DNA of 64,000 nt from Maylandia zebra (lineage: Eukaryota; Chordata; Actinopteri; Cichliformes; Cichlidae): NCBI RefSeq assembly GCF_041146795.1, contig NC_135175.1:33866169-33930168 (forward strand). The letters run 5' to 3'. Within the stretch, counting starts at the first letter, position 1, and each line of letters starts with the position of its first letter. Below are positions 1 through 12,619 of the stretch, in pieces. The translations under genes were made by a program, and so were the position numbers. Below the pieces are notes generated by a model that searched no databases, was not told the origin of the DNA, and worked only from the letters and a program-made list of their open reading frames with translations.

Positions 1-1640
1 CTGCAGAGTGAGACTCTGTGCCACCCAAGAGGGATCAGCGAATGAATGCAGATCACATCTGCTTAAAACAGCCAATCAGTTTCCCTGGAAAGCTTAGTGT
101 GTTTTCAAGTTACGGAGGTTGTTGTTGTGACGTTAATAATCATTTTATAAATTATATGCATTTACATGATTCTCCGAACATCACAAACTCTGTTAGAGTC
201 CTGAGCATGAGTAAAAGTGATTGGAGTAATTATAGCATGCAAGTTTTACAGCAACTTGTGTGCATTTTGTAGGGTAGGTAGACTGATTATCTAGCATGTC
301 AGTTCCTGATGCGTAAGTGCATTAGGCCCTCATTGTCTGAGTAAACATAGTGTGGGATTATAATATGAGCTTATGACATGTTATACCCCTAATTAAAGAT
401 TGTGAAATCATTATGTAGTTTTAGTTTGTAGTATTCTCCTGAATTAGAAGAAGGTGATAACTATTACAGTTATTAAACTGATTTGTATTACGTTAGACTG
501 CTGATTCAGTGTGAATGAATGATATTGTTTATGATGCATTATACTGCTGAGTTATAAGAAACACGGTTTTCAGAGAGTCAGGACCTTGCTTTTTCTCATA
601 GTGGAGGAGACAGAGAGCACATTCCACGGGAGACTACACCCCCACCGTTGTTGAAGGCAGACAAAATAGGGAGCCAAGGCCATAAGTCAGGCTCGCTAGG
701 AGTTAGAAAGAATGTGAATGTTTAGGTTTTTATGACTAGGTGGGGGCCACTAGAGGCTATAAGAGTTTGAGTAACCCTCCACCAGTTTGAGATTTGCTGT
801 GACCCTCTTCATGCATGTCTCCCCATCCGGATGGTTTGTGCTCATAAAGTGTTCAATTGTATTTAATAAAAGATTGTTGATTGAGCATTTGTACACCGAA
901 TATTGTCCATCCTTCAGCCCAAAGATCGAAAGAATTGGGAGAATTTAACAATAGTAACAACAGTTGTGAGTTCTTTTGACATGTGTACTCAATTTTGACA
1001 CATGTGACACCGTAAAGATTGGATTTTTGGTTTATCCCATTTCATTGAGGGATTTTGATCGGCCTCAAACATGCTGGAAGCACTAAAGAAGGAAGTCGTT
1101 CTTCCAGAGTTGTGGTTGTTTTGGTTTCCCCAATCACTGATGTGGGCACAGTAAAGATAATTGTAAATGCCTTGGAGAGGGTTCACACCTTTTAAACGGG
1201 CTGATGGCCCTACAATAGTAAAGAGTACAGTACGCTGCATAGACAGAGAGGAAAGATCTATAATTCTGTTGCAAAAAATCAATCCCTAATAACACTGGGG
1301 AAGAGGGTCTTTTACAGAAACAGTTAATAAATTGGGAGATTTAATGATAAAATAGGAAATATATCACACACCTAAAAACTTCCTTATCTTAACAACGGGT
1401 TCTTATGAGAGAGCAGCTTGATGTAACTAAGACATATAACCTGTCTATTTCATACATTCGAGAACAGTGGGAGAATGATTTGGGTGCTGTGGTGGCAGAT
1501 TTCTTTTCTCATGTATTTATCACATATTTAATCATATCACATTAGTTATGTAATATCACTTTCTCACTTTACTATAGTAAGAGCACTCCTGTCACTAGTT
1601 TACATGCATGTGGAAAGTTAACACAGTGAGGCCATTGTAA
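1..1640. other. Gene-free, LTR-like repeat DNA
   Basis: No coding exon is recognised. Positions 700-960 look like the transcribed part of a retroviral-type LTR: an AATAAA polyadenylation signal at 865-870 follows a C/T-rich stretch and is followed by a short U5-like segment. No matching second LTR, primer-binding site or flanking duplication was found, so the LTR reading is tentative. The rest is AT-rich and without features I can name. Confidence 0.3.
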
Positions 1641-1930
1641 TGGGAGACATTAAACAGATAGTGAGACTCCTTCTGCTTATCAGGGATGTAAATCCTTAGG
1701 TGACAGCCAAGCAGAAAACAAGGTCATAATTCTCTCTGTGAGGGAGGAGTTATAGCCCCCTGTGAGAGGGGCCAACATGTGAGGTTGTGGAATGTTCATT
1801 GTCTGTGTGGGCGGTGGCCACAATCCGGAGGTGGTCCCGGTGTTTCACTGGGATGCTCTCTCCACATCGCAATGTGTTTATTAAACCCACTTCAAATCAA
1901 GCTCGCTGGGTGTGTTGCAGGTTATTGTTA
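1640..1930 (+). repeat. LTR-like dispersed repeat
   Basis: The segment starting at 1,644 (GAGACATTAAACAGATAGTG...) recurs in diverged form at 9,264-9,296 and 9,841-9,880, so it is a dispersed repeat. Its 3' part (about 1,860-1,925) holds a TTTATTAAA element followed by a GT-rich end, as in the R/U5 part of an LTR. The L1 fragment starts immediately after it. Confidence 0.35.
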
Positions 1931-2770
1931 AATTTTCCACGACAGTGCCCAGCTGTCTGACAAAGAGTGAGATATGGCTCTTACCAGGGTCCATTCGTCT
2001 TCTATATGTTCAAGACACTCCCTAATACAATTCAAAGTGTTACACAGGTTACATTTTTCAAAAGTTAAACTAGCAAAAATATTTCCGAACATAGACATAG
2101 ACCCATCGTGTGATAGATGCAAACAGACTCCAGCTACTTCCCTTCATATGTTTTGGTCCTGTCCGAAAATTGCTCCTTTCTGGTCATCATTTTTTGAAGT
2201 CATCTCTAAAGCCTATGCCTATAACATCTCGCCTCCCCCTTGGTGACAGTTTTTGGTTGTTTCTCTGGTATTGTGACTTCTGTTCCCCCTGCCCATTTAC
2301 AGAGGGTTATTGCGTTTTTGTCATTATTAGCGAGACGCCTGATTTTATTTAAATGGAAGTCTACTACTGCTCCATCACACCACCGCTGGATAACGGATGT
2401 TATGCAAAATGTCAAACTGGAAAAAATCAGATGTACTCTGAACGGATCCATCGGCAAATTCCACACAACGTGGAACCCTCTGTTAACATACGTCAACAAT
2501 TTATCCGGTCTGGAACTGGAATCTTCAGTGTTTTTGTTTGCCCTAGAACAGTCCTGTAAAAACAATAGAGAGGTGCACCCCCCCCCCCCCCCCTTTCTTT
2601 TTTTTTTTGCTGTTGTTGCTGTGCTTTTTGTTTGTTTGTTTGTTTGTTTGTTTTTGCTTGTTTGTTTGTTTAGTGTTTTTGTTCCCTTTTCCTGTCTTGG
2701 TATTATCTGTATTTATGATCTGTGGGATTGTTGTTTTGTGGTTTTCTGTAAAATGATGCCCTTTATGTAA
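1930..2770 (+). pseudogene. 5'-truncated L1 LINE, ORF2 C-terminal end
   Basis: The + strand encodes the very C-terminal part of a fish L1 ORF2: an IQFKVLHR-type motif, then a Cys-x2-Cys ... His ... Trp-x-Cys knuckle (CDRC ... HMFWSC) typical of L1 ORF2 ends. The frame changes near 2,240, so it is broken. Poly-C, poly-T and TTTG runs at 2,578-2,665 fit an L1 3' UTR. The copy is a dead 5' truncation; similar L1 ends occur at 7.3 kb and 24.3 kb. The family assignment rests on motif recall, not a search. Confidence 0.7.
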
Positions 2771-2771
2771 A

Positions 2772-4427
2772 ATGATGCCCTTTAATGCCCTTCTAAAGAA
2801 GGGCATCAAAAAAGCCAAACACCATTACAAAAAGAAGGTAGAAGAACATTTCTCCAACTCCAACCCCCGACGCATGTGGCAAGGACTCCAGACCATCACA
2901 GACTACAGGACCACCAAACCTTCCCCCGCATCCACTGATGTCTCCTTCCTCAATGAGCTCAACAACTTTTATGCTCGTTTTGAGCGAGGGAACCCCACAA
3001 CCACAACCAAAGCAGACATGACGCCAGATCACCAACCTCTGACTCTCTCCCCCACCGATGTAGGAGCGGTGCTGAGCAGGATCAATGTCCACAAGGCTGC
3101 AGGTCCTGATGGCATCCCCGGGCGTGTTCTCAGAGCGTGTTCTGGGGAGCTTGCAGGAGTGCTCACAGACATATTCAATCTGTCCTTGGCCCACGCTGTG
3201 GTACCGGCCTGCTTCAAATCCACCTCCATCGTCCCGATACCCAAAAACTCCAACCCATCTTGCCTCAATGACTACCGCCCAGTAGCACTCACCCCCATCA
3301 TCACTAAGTGCTTAGAGCAGCTGGTCCTAGCACACTTCAAATCCTGTCTCTCCCCCACCCTGGACCCCCACCAATTCGCATACCGCCAGAACAGGAGCAC
3401 AGAGGATGCAGTCTCCATCGCACTGCACTCTGTCCTCTCACACCTGGACAACAACAACACCTACGCCAGAATGCTGTTTATAGACTTTAGTTCAGCGTTC
3501 AATACAATCCACCCCTCACAACTCATCAGGAAACTGACAGACCTGGGCATCAGTTCCCTCATCTGCAAATGGTTACTGGACTTCCTGACCAACCGCCCCC
3601 AACGTGTCCGGCTGGATAACCGCTGCTCATCTACAATCACGATGAACACCGGTGTACCACAAGGTTGTGTGATGAGCCCTTTCCTCTACTCCCTCTTCAC
3701 CCACGACTGCAGACCGGCTGATGGTTCCAACACCATCATTAAGTTTGCAGATGACACCACGGTGATTGGCCTCATCAGTGACAACGATGAGGCCGCCTAC
3801 AGGGAGGAGGTGGATTGTCTGGCTGAGTGGTGCGACACAAACAACCTGCTGCTTAACACTGAGAAGACCAAGGAGCTCATCGTGGACTACAGGAGGAATG
3901 CTGACCCACATCCACCCATCCACATTAAGGGGACAGCTGTGGAGCGTGTGAGCAGCTTCAAGTTCCTGGGAGTCCACATCTCCGAGGATCTCACCTGGAC
4001 GACCAACTGCTCCAAGCTGGTCAAGAAGGCTCGCCAGCGCCTCTTCTTCTTGAGGACTCTGAGGAAGAACCACCTGTCCTCAGACATCCTGGTGAACTTC
4101 TATCGCTGCACCATCGAGAGCATCCTGACCAACTGTATAACAGTCTGGTACGGGAACTGCTCTGCCTCGGACCGGAAGGCGTTGCAGAGGGTCGTGAAAA
4201 CTGCCCAGCGCATCGCCGGAGCACCACTTCCTGCCATAAAAGACATCTACAGGAAGCGGTGTCTGAAAAGGGCTGGGAAAATCATCAGAGACCCCAGTCA
4301 CCCATCACATGGACTCTTCACCCTCCTGCCCTCTGGGAGGCGCCACAGGAGCCTTCGGACTAAGACCACCAGGTACCGGAACAGCTTCTTCCCCACAGCT
4401 GTCAGACTCCTGAACTCTGCCTCCTGA
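2772..4427 (+). CDS. L2-type reverse transcriptase (ORF2, 3' part)
   Basis: This 551-aa open frame has no internal stop. It copies element RNA into DNA during target-primed reverse transcription. Visible motifs include [13 protein letters not shown] (RT motif 1), [19 protein letters not shown] (motif A, catalytic Asp), [10 protein letters not shown] (motif B) and FADDTTV (motif C, the Asp-Asp pair). A thumb and a basic C-terminal end ([21 protein letters not shown]) follow. The key catalytic residues are all kept. The first Met is only the first in the truncated frame; the natural start and the apurinic-type endonuclease domain are missing. The element therefore cannot be autonomous, although its RT frame looks young. 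Confidence 0.85.
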   Translation: MMPFNALLKKGIKKAKHHYKKKVEEHFSNSNPRRMWQGLQTITDYRTTKPSPASTDVSFLNELNNFYARFERGNPTTTTKADMTPDHQPLTLSPTDVGAVLSRINVHKAAGPDGIPGRVLRACSGELAGVLTDIFNLSLAHAVVPACFKSTSIVPIPKNSNPSCLNDYRPVALTPIITKCLEQLVLAHFKSCLSPTLDPHQFAYRQNRSTEDAVSIALHSVLSHLDNNNTYARMLFIDFSSAFNTIHPSQLIRKLTDLGISSLICKWLLDFLTNRPQRVRLDNRCSSTITMNTGVPQGCVMSPFLYSLFTHDCRPADGSNTIIKFADDTTVIGLISDNDEAAYREEVDCLAEWCDTNNLLLNTEKTKELIVDYRRNADPHPPIHIKGTAVERVSSFKFLGVHISEDLTWTTNCSKLVKKARQRLFFLRTLRKNHLSSDILVNFYRCTIESILTNCITVWYGNCSASDRKALQRVVKTAQRIAGAPLPAIKDIYRKRCLKRAGKIIRDPSHPSHGLFTLLPSGRRHRSLRTKTTRYRNSFFPTAVRLLNSAS

Positions 4428-5022
4428 CATCTGACCCACGTTAAACTCATGGACTGAACATACACACACCCACAATGGACAACTGTACCCTCAAACACAC
4501 AATAATAACATGGACTGAACCACCACTCACAACCACTAGCACTTTATATACCTCTGTAGAAACTATCTACACCCTCACTTATCTTAACTGCACTACTGTA
4601 TAGCTCTGTGTAAATAATCATTCTGTACATTCGATAATCTTTAATCCTACAACTGTTTACAACTTTCATAGTTCCCATTTCTGTATAGCTGTATATCTCA
4701 GATTCTGTAAAGTTATTTATTTCATATTCTGTATAGTTTTTCATATTTATATCCTGTTCATAGCCTGTACATAGCTTGTACTCACTACAGCCTGTACATA
4801 CTTATAGTTATAGAATATTCACAACATACTTCATACCGTGTACATTATAACATACCATAATAGACCCATTTCTGTAATATACTTACATATCTATACTATT
4901 GCTAATATATATTGTAATATATCTATATCACTAAAGCACTTCTGGATGGATGCAAACTGCATTTCGTTGCCCTGTACCTGTGCATGTGCAATGACAATAA
5001 AGTTGAATTCTATTCTATTCTA
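2772..5022 (+). mobile_element. L2-clade non-LTR retrotransposon, 5'-truncated
   Basis: A reverse transcriptase frame is followed by about 600 bp of 3' UTR. The UTR ends with a CAATGACAATAAAG motif and a short TTCTA repeat (about 5,003-5,022), as in fish L2/Maui-type LINEs, which carry simple-repeat tails rather than poly-A. The N-terminal endonuclease is absent, so this is a 5' truncation. It begins directly behind the L1 tail. CR1/Rex1-type LINEs are the main alternative. Confidence 0.8.
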
Positions 5023-5218
5023 AAATAATAAGAATGCTATGTATGATAATTGGGAAACTACAAGTGTTAAAAAAAAGAATTACTACTACATTGAAAGCTG
5101 TTATAGTACGCCTTAAACTCATAGACATTTGGAGATTCAAATATCCTCATTCCAAAACGTTTACTTAGTGCAACAATTCTAACTCGAGACATTCAAGGAT
5201 AGACTTTTGGTTAGTTTG

Positions 5219-5783
5219 TGTCATGGTTCTGGGTCAGTGACCCAGTGTTTTTGATTTTGTACTCTTATTTTTGATAGTATGAATGATAACTGTTTGTGTT
5301 TTTGGTTTCCCAGTGTTTATTCTGTGCTCCCTTTGTTTTCTGTCGTCCCTGCCTGTATATCCCCTCTAGTGTAGTCAGGTCTCTGCGTTAAGCCTGCGTC
5401 TCTGAGTCTGTGTCTTTGCGTGTGTGTTTCCCGTTTTATTTTGAAGGTCCGTGTCTGATCTCAGTGTGTTCAGATTACGCTTCCTTGTCTCGTCAGTTCT
5501 GATTTCTCCCAGCTGTGCCCTCCTTCTGTGTCTCACACACTTCCCAGTGTATTTAAACCCTGTGTTTCTCTGAGTCAGTGTCACGTCGTTCCTCGTGCTG
5601 TGTGGAACTCCCTGTGTCTCCCTGAGTGTTTAGTTTGTCATTTTCCAGTTCAGTTTAGTTTGCTTTTGCTTTTGTATGCTTTTCCCGGCCAGCAAATAAA
5701 GCTGTGGTTTTGAGTTCATCCCTCGTGTCTAAGAGCCTTCATTTTGGGCCCAATTCCTGTCTGCCACACAGCGATTCATGACA
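5219..5783 (+). mobile_element. Solo-LTR-like repeat
   Basis: The segment starts TGTCATGG and ends CATGACA, the TG...CA ends of an LTR. A TATA-like TATTTAAA lies near 5,550 and an AATAAA at about 5,695-5,700, giving U3, R and U5 in the right order. No internal coding region is attached and I see no clear flanking duplication. A partly similar T-rich segment ending in a TATTTAAACCC-like stretch occurs at 53,000-53,340. A SINE or other retroposon is not excluded. Confidence 0.45.
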
Positions 5784-5789
5784 GAGAAA

Positions 5790-7740
5790 GATGATGTGAA
5801 AAAGGATCTTAAAGAACTGATCTCAAACTATTGATCTAGAGCTCGAGAAAAATTAAAGTTTGCAAATAACTGGGAATTATTAAAATTTGAAATTGACAAA
5901 TATTTAAGGAAGGTTGGCAGCCTTAACGTGAAATCGAAAAGATTAGAGGAAGAAAATACAATCTCTCAAATTGACACTAATTGAAGAGGATAAATTGAAC
6001 CTTGCTAAATTACAAGATAAATTAGATGGCTTATACTCAGACAAAGCAAAAGGAGCTTTTATCAGATCCAGATCTTGAAGAAGGTGAGTGCAATTCCTAT
6101 TATTTCTTCAGCTTAGAAAAGAAACACTCAAGCATAATATTAGCAAATTAATGATAAATGTGGTTATAACAGAGGATTACAGATTAATCTCTAAACTCTG
6201 TAGTCATTTCTATAAGGAATTTTTAGCTGTACATTTTCTCAGGAAGCTTCAGATCACCTCTTATAATTGCTGAATGTTAAATCTGTCAGCCAAGAAGATT
6301 CTATATTATGTGATCTACCCGTCTCATTAGAAGAAGTCACAGATGCAATTGGGCTATTAAAAATAATACATCTCCAGGCACAGATGATCATACTGCAGAA
6401 TTATATAAAACTTTTTCTGAAGAGTTCTCTTCCTTTCTTCTTGAGGTTTTTGCTGAAAGCATATGAAACCACCAACTTCCCACTACGATGAATCAAGGTT
6501 TGACCACATAGTTTCTGAAGCAAAATAAGGACCTCTTAATGATTGATAATTGCGGACCAAATAGCTTATTAAACAATAATTAAAGAATACTTGCTCTAAT
6601 TTTAGCTAACAGACTTAAGATGGTTGTTGACTCGGTTAATGATGAAAGACAATCTGGGTTTATGCCCAAAAGACATATAACAATATCAGATTGGTTTTAG
6701 ATATTCTGGATTATTCTGATAAATAGCAGTGGTTTCATATTATTTTTAGAGTTCTACAAGGCCTTCGATACGGTGAAGCATGAATTTATATTTCAAGCTC
6801 TAGATAGATATGGTTTTGGTACTTACTTTCTACGGTGATTAAAACATTATAACAATAACAGCAGTATCAAATTAACAAACAGTACTTCACCCAGATTTAA
6901 CATACAAAGAGGGAAAAGACGAGGCTGTCCCAAAACAGGTCCCTGTACCTGTTTTAGTTAATTGCCCAACTATTGTTCCTTCCAGTAAAACAAGAAGTTC
7001 GTTATTTCGGTATTGTAATAACCAAAAACCAGGAAAGAAGAATTGATCAAATTTCTTATCTAATTCTAGTGAAACTCAAACACAGATTTACTCTGTGGCT
7101 CTTAAGAGATTTATCATTAAAAGGCAGAGTATTAAAAACTAAAGCAGAAGGTATCTCTCATCTTACATACGCTGCATTGGCATTGCACCTTGATAATAAA
7201 CTCATAAAAGAGGTTGATAAGTTACTTTTCAACTTTATTTGGAAAAATAGGACACACTACATTTAAAAAACAGTTCTTATGAACTCCTGTGTCAATGGAG
7301 GACTTAATGTGTTCGATTTTAACACTCTAAATAACACATTCAAAATAAATTGGTTAAAAAATATAATTACAAATCCTACATCCATTTGGATACTATACCT
7401 ATGTACATGTTTTCTAAGGAAGGTGTCCTTACTTATAATTTTAATATTGATAAAATCCCTATATAAATCTCTGCATTTCATCGCCAAGCTTTTTTAGCAT
7501 GGACTCTTATTTACAAACATGGTCTACACAAACACCAAAACCACAACAGATGTGTGATTAACTTGTTAATCTTAATGGTTAAATTTCATATTCACAAATC
7601 CAAATGTTTAGGAAGACATCCCTCTTTTTATGTTTTTTTCCCACGAGCTTGTGCAATACCTTTAATATAGTGCTGTTTAATTCTATTTTGTATAATGATG
7701 TTTAAATAAAGGTTTGTAAAAAAAAAAGAAGAAGAAGAAG
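5790..7740 (+). pseudogene. Decayed L1 LINE (ORF2) with poly-A tail
   Basis: Several short frames on the + strand together read as fish L1 ORF2. They include a pre-RT segment near 6,040-6,110, a palm region near 6,280-6,480, and the motif FYKAFDTV near 6,750-6,780. The residue at the motif A catalytic Asp position appears to be Glu (codon GAG). A C-terminal GGLNVFDFNTLNNTFKIN segment lies at 7,297-7,350. Stops and frameshifts are frequent, and much of the RT between about 6,900 and 7,000 is missing. The copy ends in AATAAA near 7,706, an A run and GAA repeats at 7,718-7,740. It is dead. Confidence 0.75.
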
Positions 7741-9952
7741 ACAAAGAAGGAGGAGTGTGCGTACTGTGCTCTTTGCTGTGTCTTTCCGCCATTTTAAAAA
7801 TGGGCACTTTTTGAAGAACCCGCATCAAAGTATTGTGGAGAAGCGTCGTGTTAAATCTAATTGATGAACGGCTTTTTGTGAGGTATGTGTTGCAGCTGCG
7901 AAGACGAACGTACGTTCTCCTGTTAGGTTACAGCTGGTAGGAAGGTGCGTTCAGTGTGTCTTTGTAATTTTAAGTTTCCATGTCAAACGAGATAAAACAG
8001 TTATTTCTGGATGCGCACTTGTTCGCTGAGTTTGGTAAAAATGTGTTTTTGTAAACCACGTGATGATTTAAGTCATTTAATCTTTACAGAACATGTGAGC
8101 GAGGCTAATAGAGCAATATTTTTATGTTTAGTAAACTGACGTTTCTAAATGTAACTGCTTTTATTTCATTAGTTCTGACGAGGACAGCTGAATGATGTTG
8201 TTGGTGAGCTTGGATTAAATCATCTCTAAACAAAGAACTTGTCCTCGTGGTGACTGACTTGGGGAGTGGAGGTCAGTGAGCCCATTGTCTCTGCTGGTCC
8301 GACTCCAACTACAAAGCCGGCCCGCTCGCCCCCTCCTGAGTCTGAGAGGAGATCCAGAGTAAGTCAGTTATAACTACACTGGTTGCTTAACTTCATCATT
8401 TTCTACAGGGTCTCTCTCTCTTAGCTCACTTTGATTTGATTTCTGCCTTCTGTTTAGCCTCTCTGTCTGCCTCAGTACATTAATGTTTTATCATTTGAGA
8501 TAAACTCTCTGTTTCCGTTCATATGAAGGTGATGTCTGTGGATATTGTGGGAAATATACATGTAGCAGTATTTCAGTAAGTGTCAGTCAGTCAAGAAGCA
8601 AAAGAATATTTAAACTAAAACACATTAAAAGAAGTGTTTTGCTTGTAACTGCATAAGTTCCTGCACAGGGGCGGTTAGAACAGGATGTACTCAGGATGTG
8701 GCATACACGATCACGGGCCTCATAACGATCAACAGGAAACAGCTGGGGGTGAAAGGGTCTCGAAACGGCATTCTAAGTGTTGTAAAAAGGAACTTACTCA
8801 TGCATCTTTAGCGTGTACAACCCTATAAAATAAAGAAGTTCTTGTCCTTCCTCTATGAGATCTACCAGACTACACTGAGGGTGGTATCATGTACGTCTCC
8901 CACATATGTGCTTAATACATAATTGTTGTGTACTGGACCTGATCTGAGTATTGGTTGTTTGTTCTCAGCCCAACATAAAACAATCGGGACAAGAGGCTCA
9001 GCATGACCTCATTAAAAATCCACTTTTCTTCTTTCATATTCTTTCTGACGTCTTTTCTTGTGTAAGCTGCTAACTCTTGTGATGGAGATTTCTTTATTTT
9101 ATGTGTTGATCATATGTTTTGACAAAATGACTTTAGTAATATCTATAGTACATTTTGTGTGACTTGGTTCTACATATAGGAAAACATCAAATATGTATTT
9201 CACAGGTTATTCCACACACAGATGGGTATTGTGAGTGAGTTGGACTGACACTCCCAGGCACCATGAGACATTAGGCAGATAGTGAGACTCCTTATCTCCA
9301 GGAAGGAGGTGTTGAGATGAAATTATTTGAAGTGCCTCAATTCTATGCTGTATATTAACTAAAATGCCATATAACCGTATAGTGTAGTATTAAGTGGACA
9401 TGGCCCTGAAAAATAAAGGCATTAGACTACGTGTCCTTGGGCGGTAGAAAGCTGTAGACTCTCACCCACGCTTGCCTGTGAAAAACTAGATAACAGGGGA
9501 CCATCTTCTAGTGGAGATGCATTATAACTCACCTGTGCATTATAATAAAAGGTGTTGATTGCAGCTGACAGTGTCTGCAGACTTTGATAACTGTGACACC
9601 CTCGTGGTTAATCAGAGGCAAATCTGAGTCAGTGTGGATTTGGTTGTACAGCTCTCACACATACAACCTGAACTGCACATTGTAAGTGTGATGTTCTTCA
9701 AATTTGAACAAAGTAAAAACTAAAAAACTTTGAAGTCACACAAGCCAAAATTTTATTCACAATGTTGAACTTTTACTACTTTTATCGCCAAAATGAGCTC
9801 ACTTCAAATGTTTACCACAGCATAGCGTCCCCAGGCACCTGAGACGTTTGGCAGATGGTGAAACTGTTTATCTTTGTGAGGTAAGAGGGGGCACTTGTGG
9901 ATGAGCTGAAGGTATAGACCTGATGTCACTGTTTGGGTTCTTTGTCATTACA
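7741..9952 (+). other. Upstream region of zinc-finger gene A, with repeats
   Basis: No long frame is present. A candidate coding exon ends at 8,358 before a GTAAGT donor; it would read ...SEPIVSAGPTPTTKPARSPP but lacks an in-frame ATG. Its phase (0) does not match the zinc-finger exon (which needs one prior base), so another exon or a non-coding role must be invoked. Positions 8,640-9,000 and 9,220-9,620 are LTR-like, with AATAAA-type signals near 8,829 and 9,412, and the latter shares the repeat seen at 1,644. Transcription start sites cannot be placed. Confidence 0.3.
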
Positions 9953-9953
9953 G

Positions 9954-12031
9954 GAGAAAGAAGTGAAAGCAGGCCCAAACCTCAGCACATGGATGACATC
10001 AACCAAAAACATCCAGCACCAGCAAGTAAAGATGAGCCAGCGGCGATCCCTGTGGAAAAGACTTTTCCTGCTATGAAGCAGCCCAGAAGACGCAAGCGCG
10101 CCAACAGGGAGGACAGAAGCTTGAGCTGTGATCAGTGTGGAAAGGCTTTTACTCGGAGTAGCAACTTAAAAACACATCAGCTCATCCACAGTGGAGAGAA
10201 ACCATTCAGCTGCGATCTGTGTGAGAAGACCTTTACTAAGAGATGGAACTTAAAAACACATCAGCTGATCCACAGTGGAGAGAAACCATTCAGCTGCGAT
10301 CTGTGTGAGAAGACCTTTGCTCTGAGATGGAGCTTAAAATCACATCAGCTGATCCACAGTGAAGTTAAACCATTCAGCTGTGATCAGTGTGGGAAGACCT
10401 TTACTCAGAGATGCAGCTTAAAAACACATCAGCTAATCCACACCGGTGTGAAACCATTCAGTTGTGATCAGTGTGGAAAAACCTTTACTCTAAGATGCAG
10501 CTTAAAAAAACATCAGCTAATCCACACCGGTGTGAAACCATTCAGCTGTGATCAGTGTGGAAAAACCTTTACTCAGATTTTTCACTTGAAATCACATCAG
10601 CTGATCCACACCGGTGTGAAACCATTCAGTTGTGATCAGTGTGGAAAAACCTTTACTCTAAGATGCAGCTTAAAAAAACATCAGCTAATCCACACCGGTG
10701 TGAAACCATTCAGCTGTGATCAGTGTGGAAAAACCTTTACTCAGATTTTTCACTTGAAATCACATCAGCTGATCCACACCGGTGTGAAACCATTCAGCTG
10801 TGATCAGTGTGGAAAAACCTTTACTCAGATTTTTCACTTGAAATCACATCAGCTGAGCCACACAGGTTTGAAACCATTCAGCTGTGATCAGTGTGGAAAG
10901 ACCTTTACTCAGAGATCCAACTTAAAAGCACATCAGCTGATCCACACCGGTGTGAAACCATTCAGCTGCGATCTGTGTGGGATGTCTTTTACTCAGAAAG
11001 GTCACTTAAAATCACATCAGCTGATCCACACCGGTGTGAAACCATTCAGCTGTGATCAATGTGGAAAGACCTTTACTCTTAGATGCACCTTAAAACAACA
11101 TCAAGTCGTCCACACGAAATTTAAAGCTTTCAACTGTGATCTGTGTGGGATGTCTTTTACTAGGAAAGCTTACTTTAAATCACATCAGCTGATCCACACC
11201 GGTGTGAAACCATTCAGCTGTGATCAGTGTGAAAAGAGCTATACTCTGAAAGGTCATTTAAAGGCACATCAGCTGATCCACACCGGTGTGAAACCATTCA
11301 CCTGTGGTGAGTGCGGAAAGTCTTTTATTAAGAATTACCGCTTAAAAGCACATCAGCTCATCCACAGTGAAGTTAAACCATTCAGCTGTGATCAGTGTGG
11401 AAAGACCTTTACTCAGAAAGGTGACTTAAAGAGACATTATATGATCCATGTTGGAGGTAAATCATTTGTCTGTGATCAGTGTGGAAAGTCTTTTCAGGAT
11501 AGAGATCACTTAGAGAGACATCAGGGCGTCCACAGTGAAGTTAAACCTTTCAGCTCTTATCTGTGTGGAAATTCTTTTACTGGGATTAGTAGGTTAAAAA
11601 TGCATCAGCTCATCCACTCTGGAGTTAAATCATTTGTATGTGGTGACTGTGGAAAGGCTTTTACTCGTATGACTGGCTTAAAATCACATCAGCGCACCCA
11701 CTCTGGAGTTAAATCATTTGTATGTGGTGACTGTGGAAAGGCTTTTACTCGTATGACTGGCTTAAAATCACATCAGCACACCCACTGTGGAGTTAAATCA
11801 TTTGTATGTGATCAGTGTGGAAAGTCTTTCATCCATTACAAAAGTCTATTGAGCCATCAAAAGACCCACAAAGTGTCCTCCTGTGAGAAAAGTGGCAGAC
11901 CAATGGGACATTACCCTGACAGGGTTCATTTGAACACAGTGGGAGAAACGGGGGTTCTGAACAAAAGTTCTTCTGGATGCTGCGTCAAACTTAAAAAGCT
12001 TGAGATCAGGCTTCACAGAATTCAGCTTTAA
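9954..12031 (+). CDS. C2H2 zinc-finger protein A, 21-finger terminal exon
   Basis: This is probably a sequence-specific nuclear DNA-binding protein. The exon follows a CATTACAG acceptor (AG at 9,952-9,953), so the upstream MSLFGFF reading is intronic; an internal ATG at 9,989 would give 680 aa. Twenty-one C2H2 fingers (C-x2-C-x12-H-x3-H) run from about residue 68 of the 702-aa frame to near the end. Finger 18 has lost its first Cys (FSSYLCG) and is probably dead. Fingers 5-6 are repeated as 7-8, finger 9 repeats 8, and 19-20 are near-identical, showing recent internal duplication. Linkers are mostly HTGVKP, not HTGEKP. No KRAB, SCAN or BTB domain is visible. The C-terminal tail resembles that of zinc-finger B (21,970-23,931). 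Confidence 0.85.
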
Positions 12032-12619
12032 TTTCCTGAGAAAGTCAGAGCTTCACTGTCTTTGTAGATCTAGTGAAAACATGAAAGGGTGCAAAAAGAG
12101 GCACTGTGGTACTGCATGATGAAGTCAGAAGTGACAGAGAAGTATGTGAGCGTGGTTCAGGACATGTTTGTGTGGTAGCAGTGACTACCACACATACTTG
12201 GGTTGAAGGTGGGGGCAGGATTACATCAATTCTGAGCCCCTTCTTCCTTTTTCAAAGAGAGGGCAATACTCAGGAAAGGATGATGACAATAGAGCTGCAA
12301 GACAGGATGGAAAGAAAAAGAGTTTAAGAGAAGATCATGAATGTTGTGAAGTGATCGAGCCGCGATTACAAAATCTTAGCTTATGGAGTTAGTTATCCCA
12401 ACACAAGTTTAGCAAGTTACACTTCACTGGCTGTGTCCACAAACAGCATGCAGAGCAAACATTACTCCCATCATCTGATCACAAGAAAAGCAAAATGTCA
12501 GAAGAGTTCACCTTCTGGGTCAAACTGTCAGACCTGTTACTGTTTATTTGGCTGTTCATTGTGAGGTAATTATCAGTGTCAGTGCTGCGCCACTTCTGTT
12601 GTAACTCACAGGAAATGTG

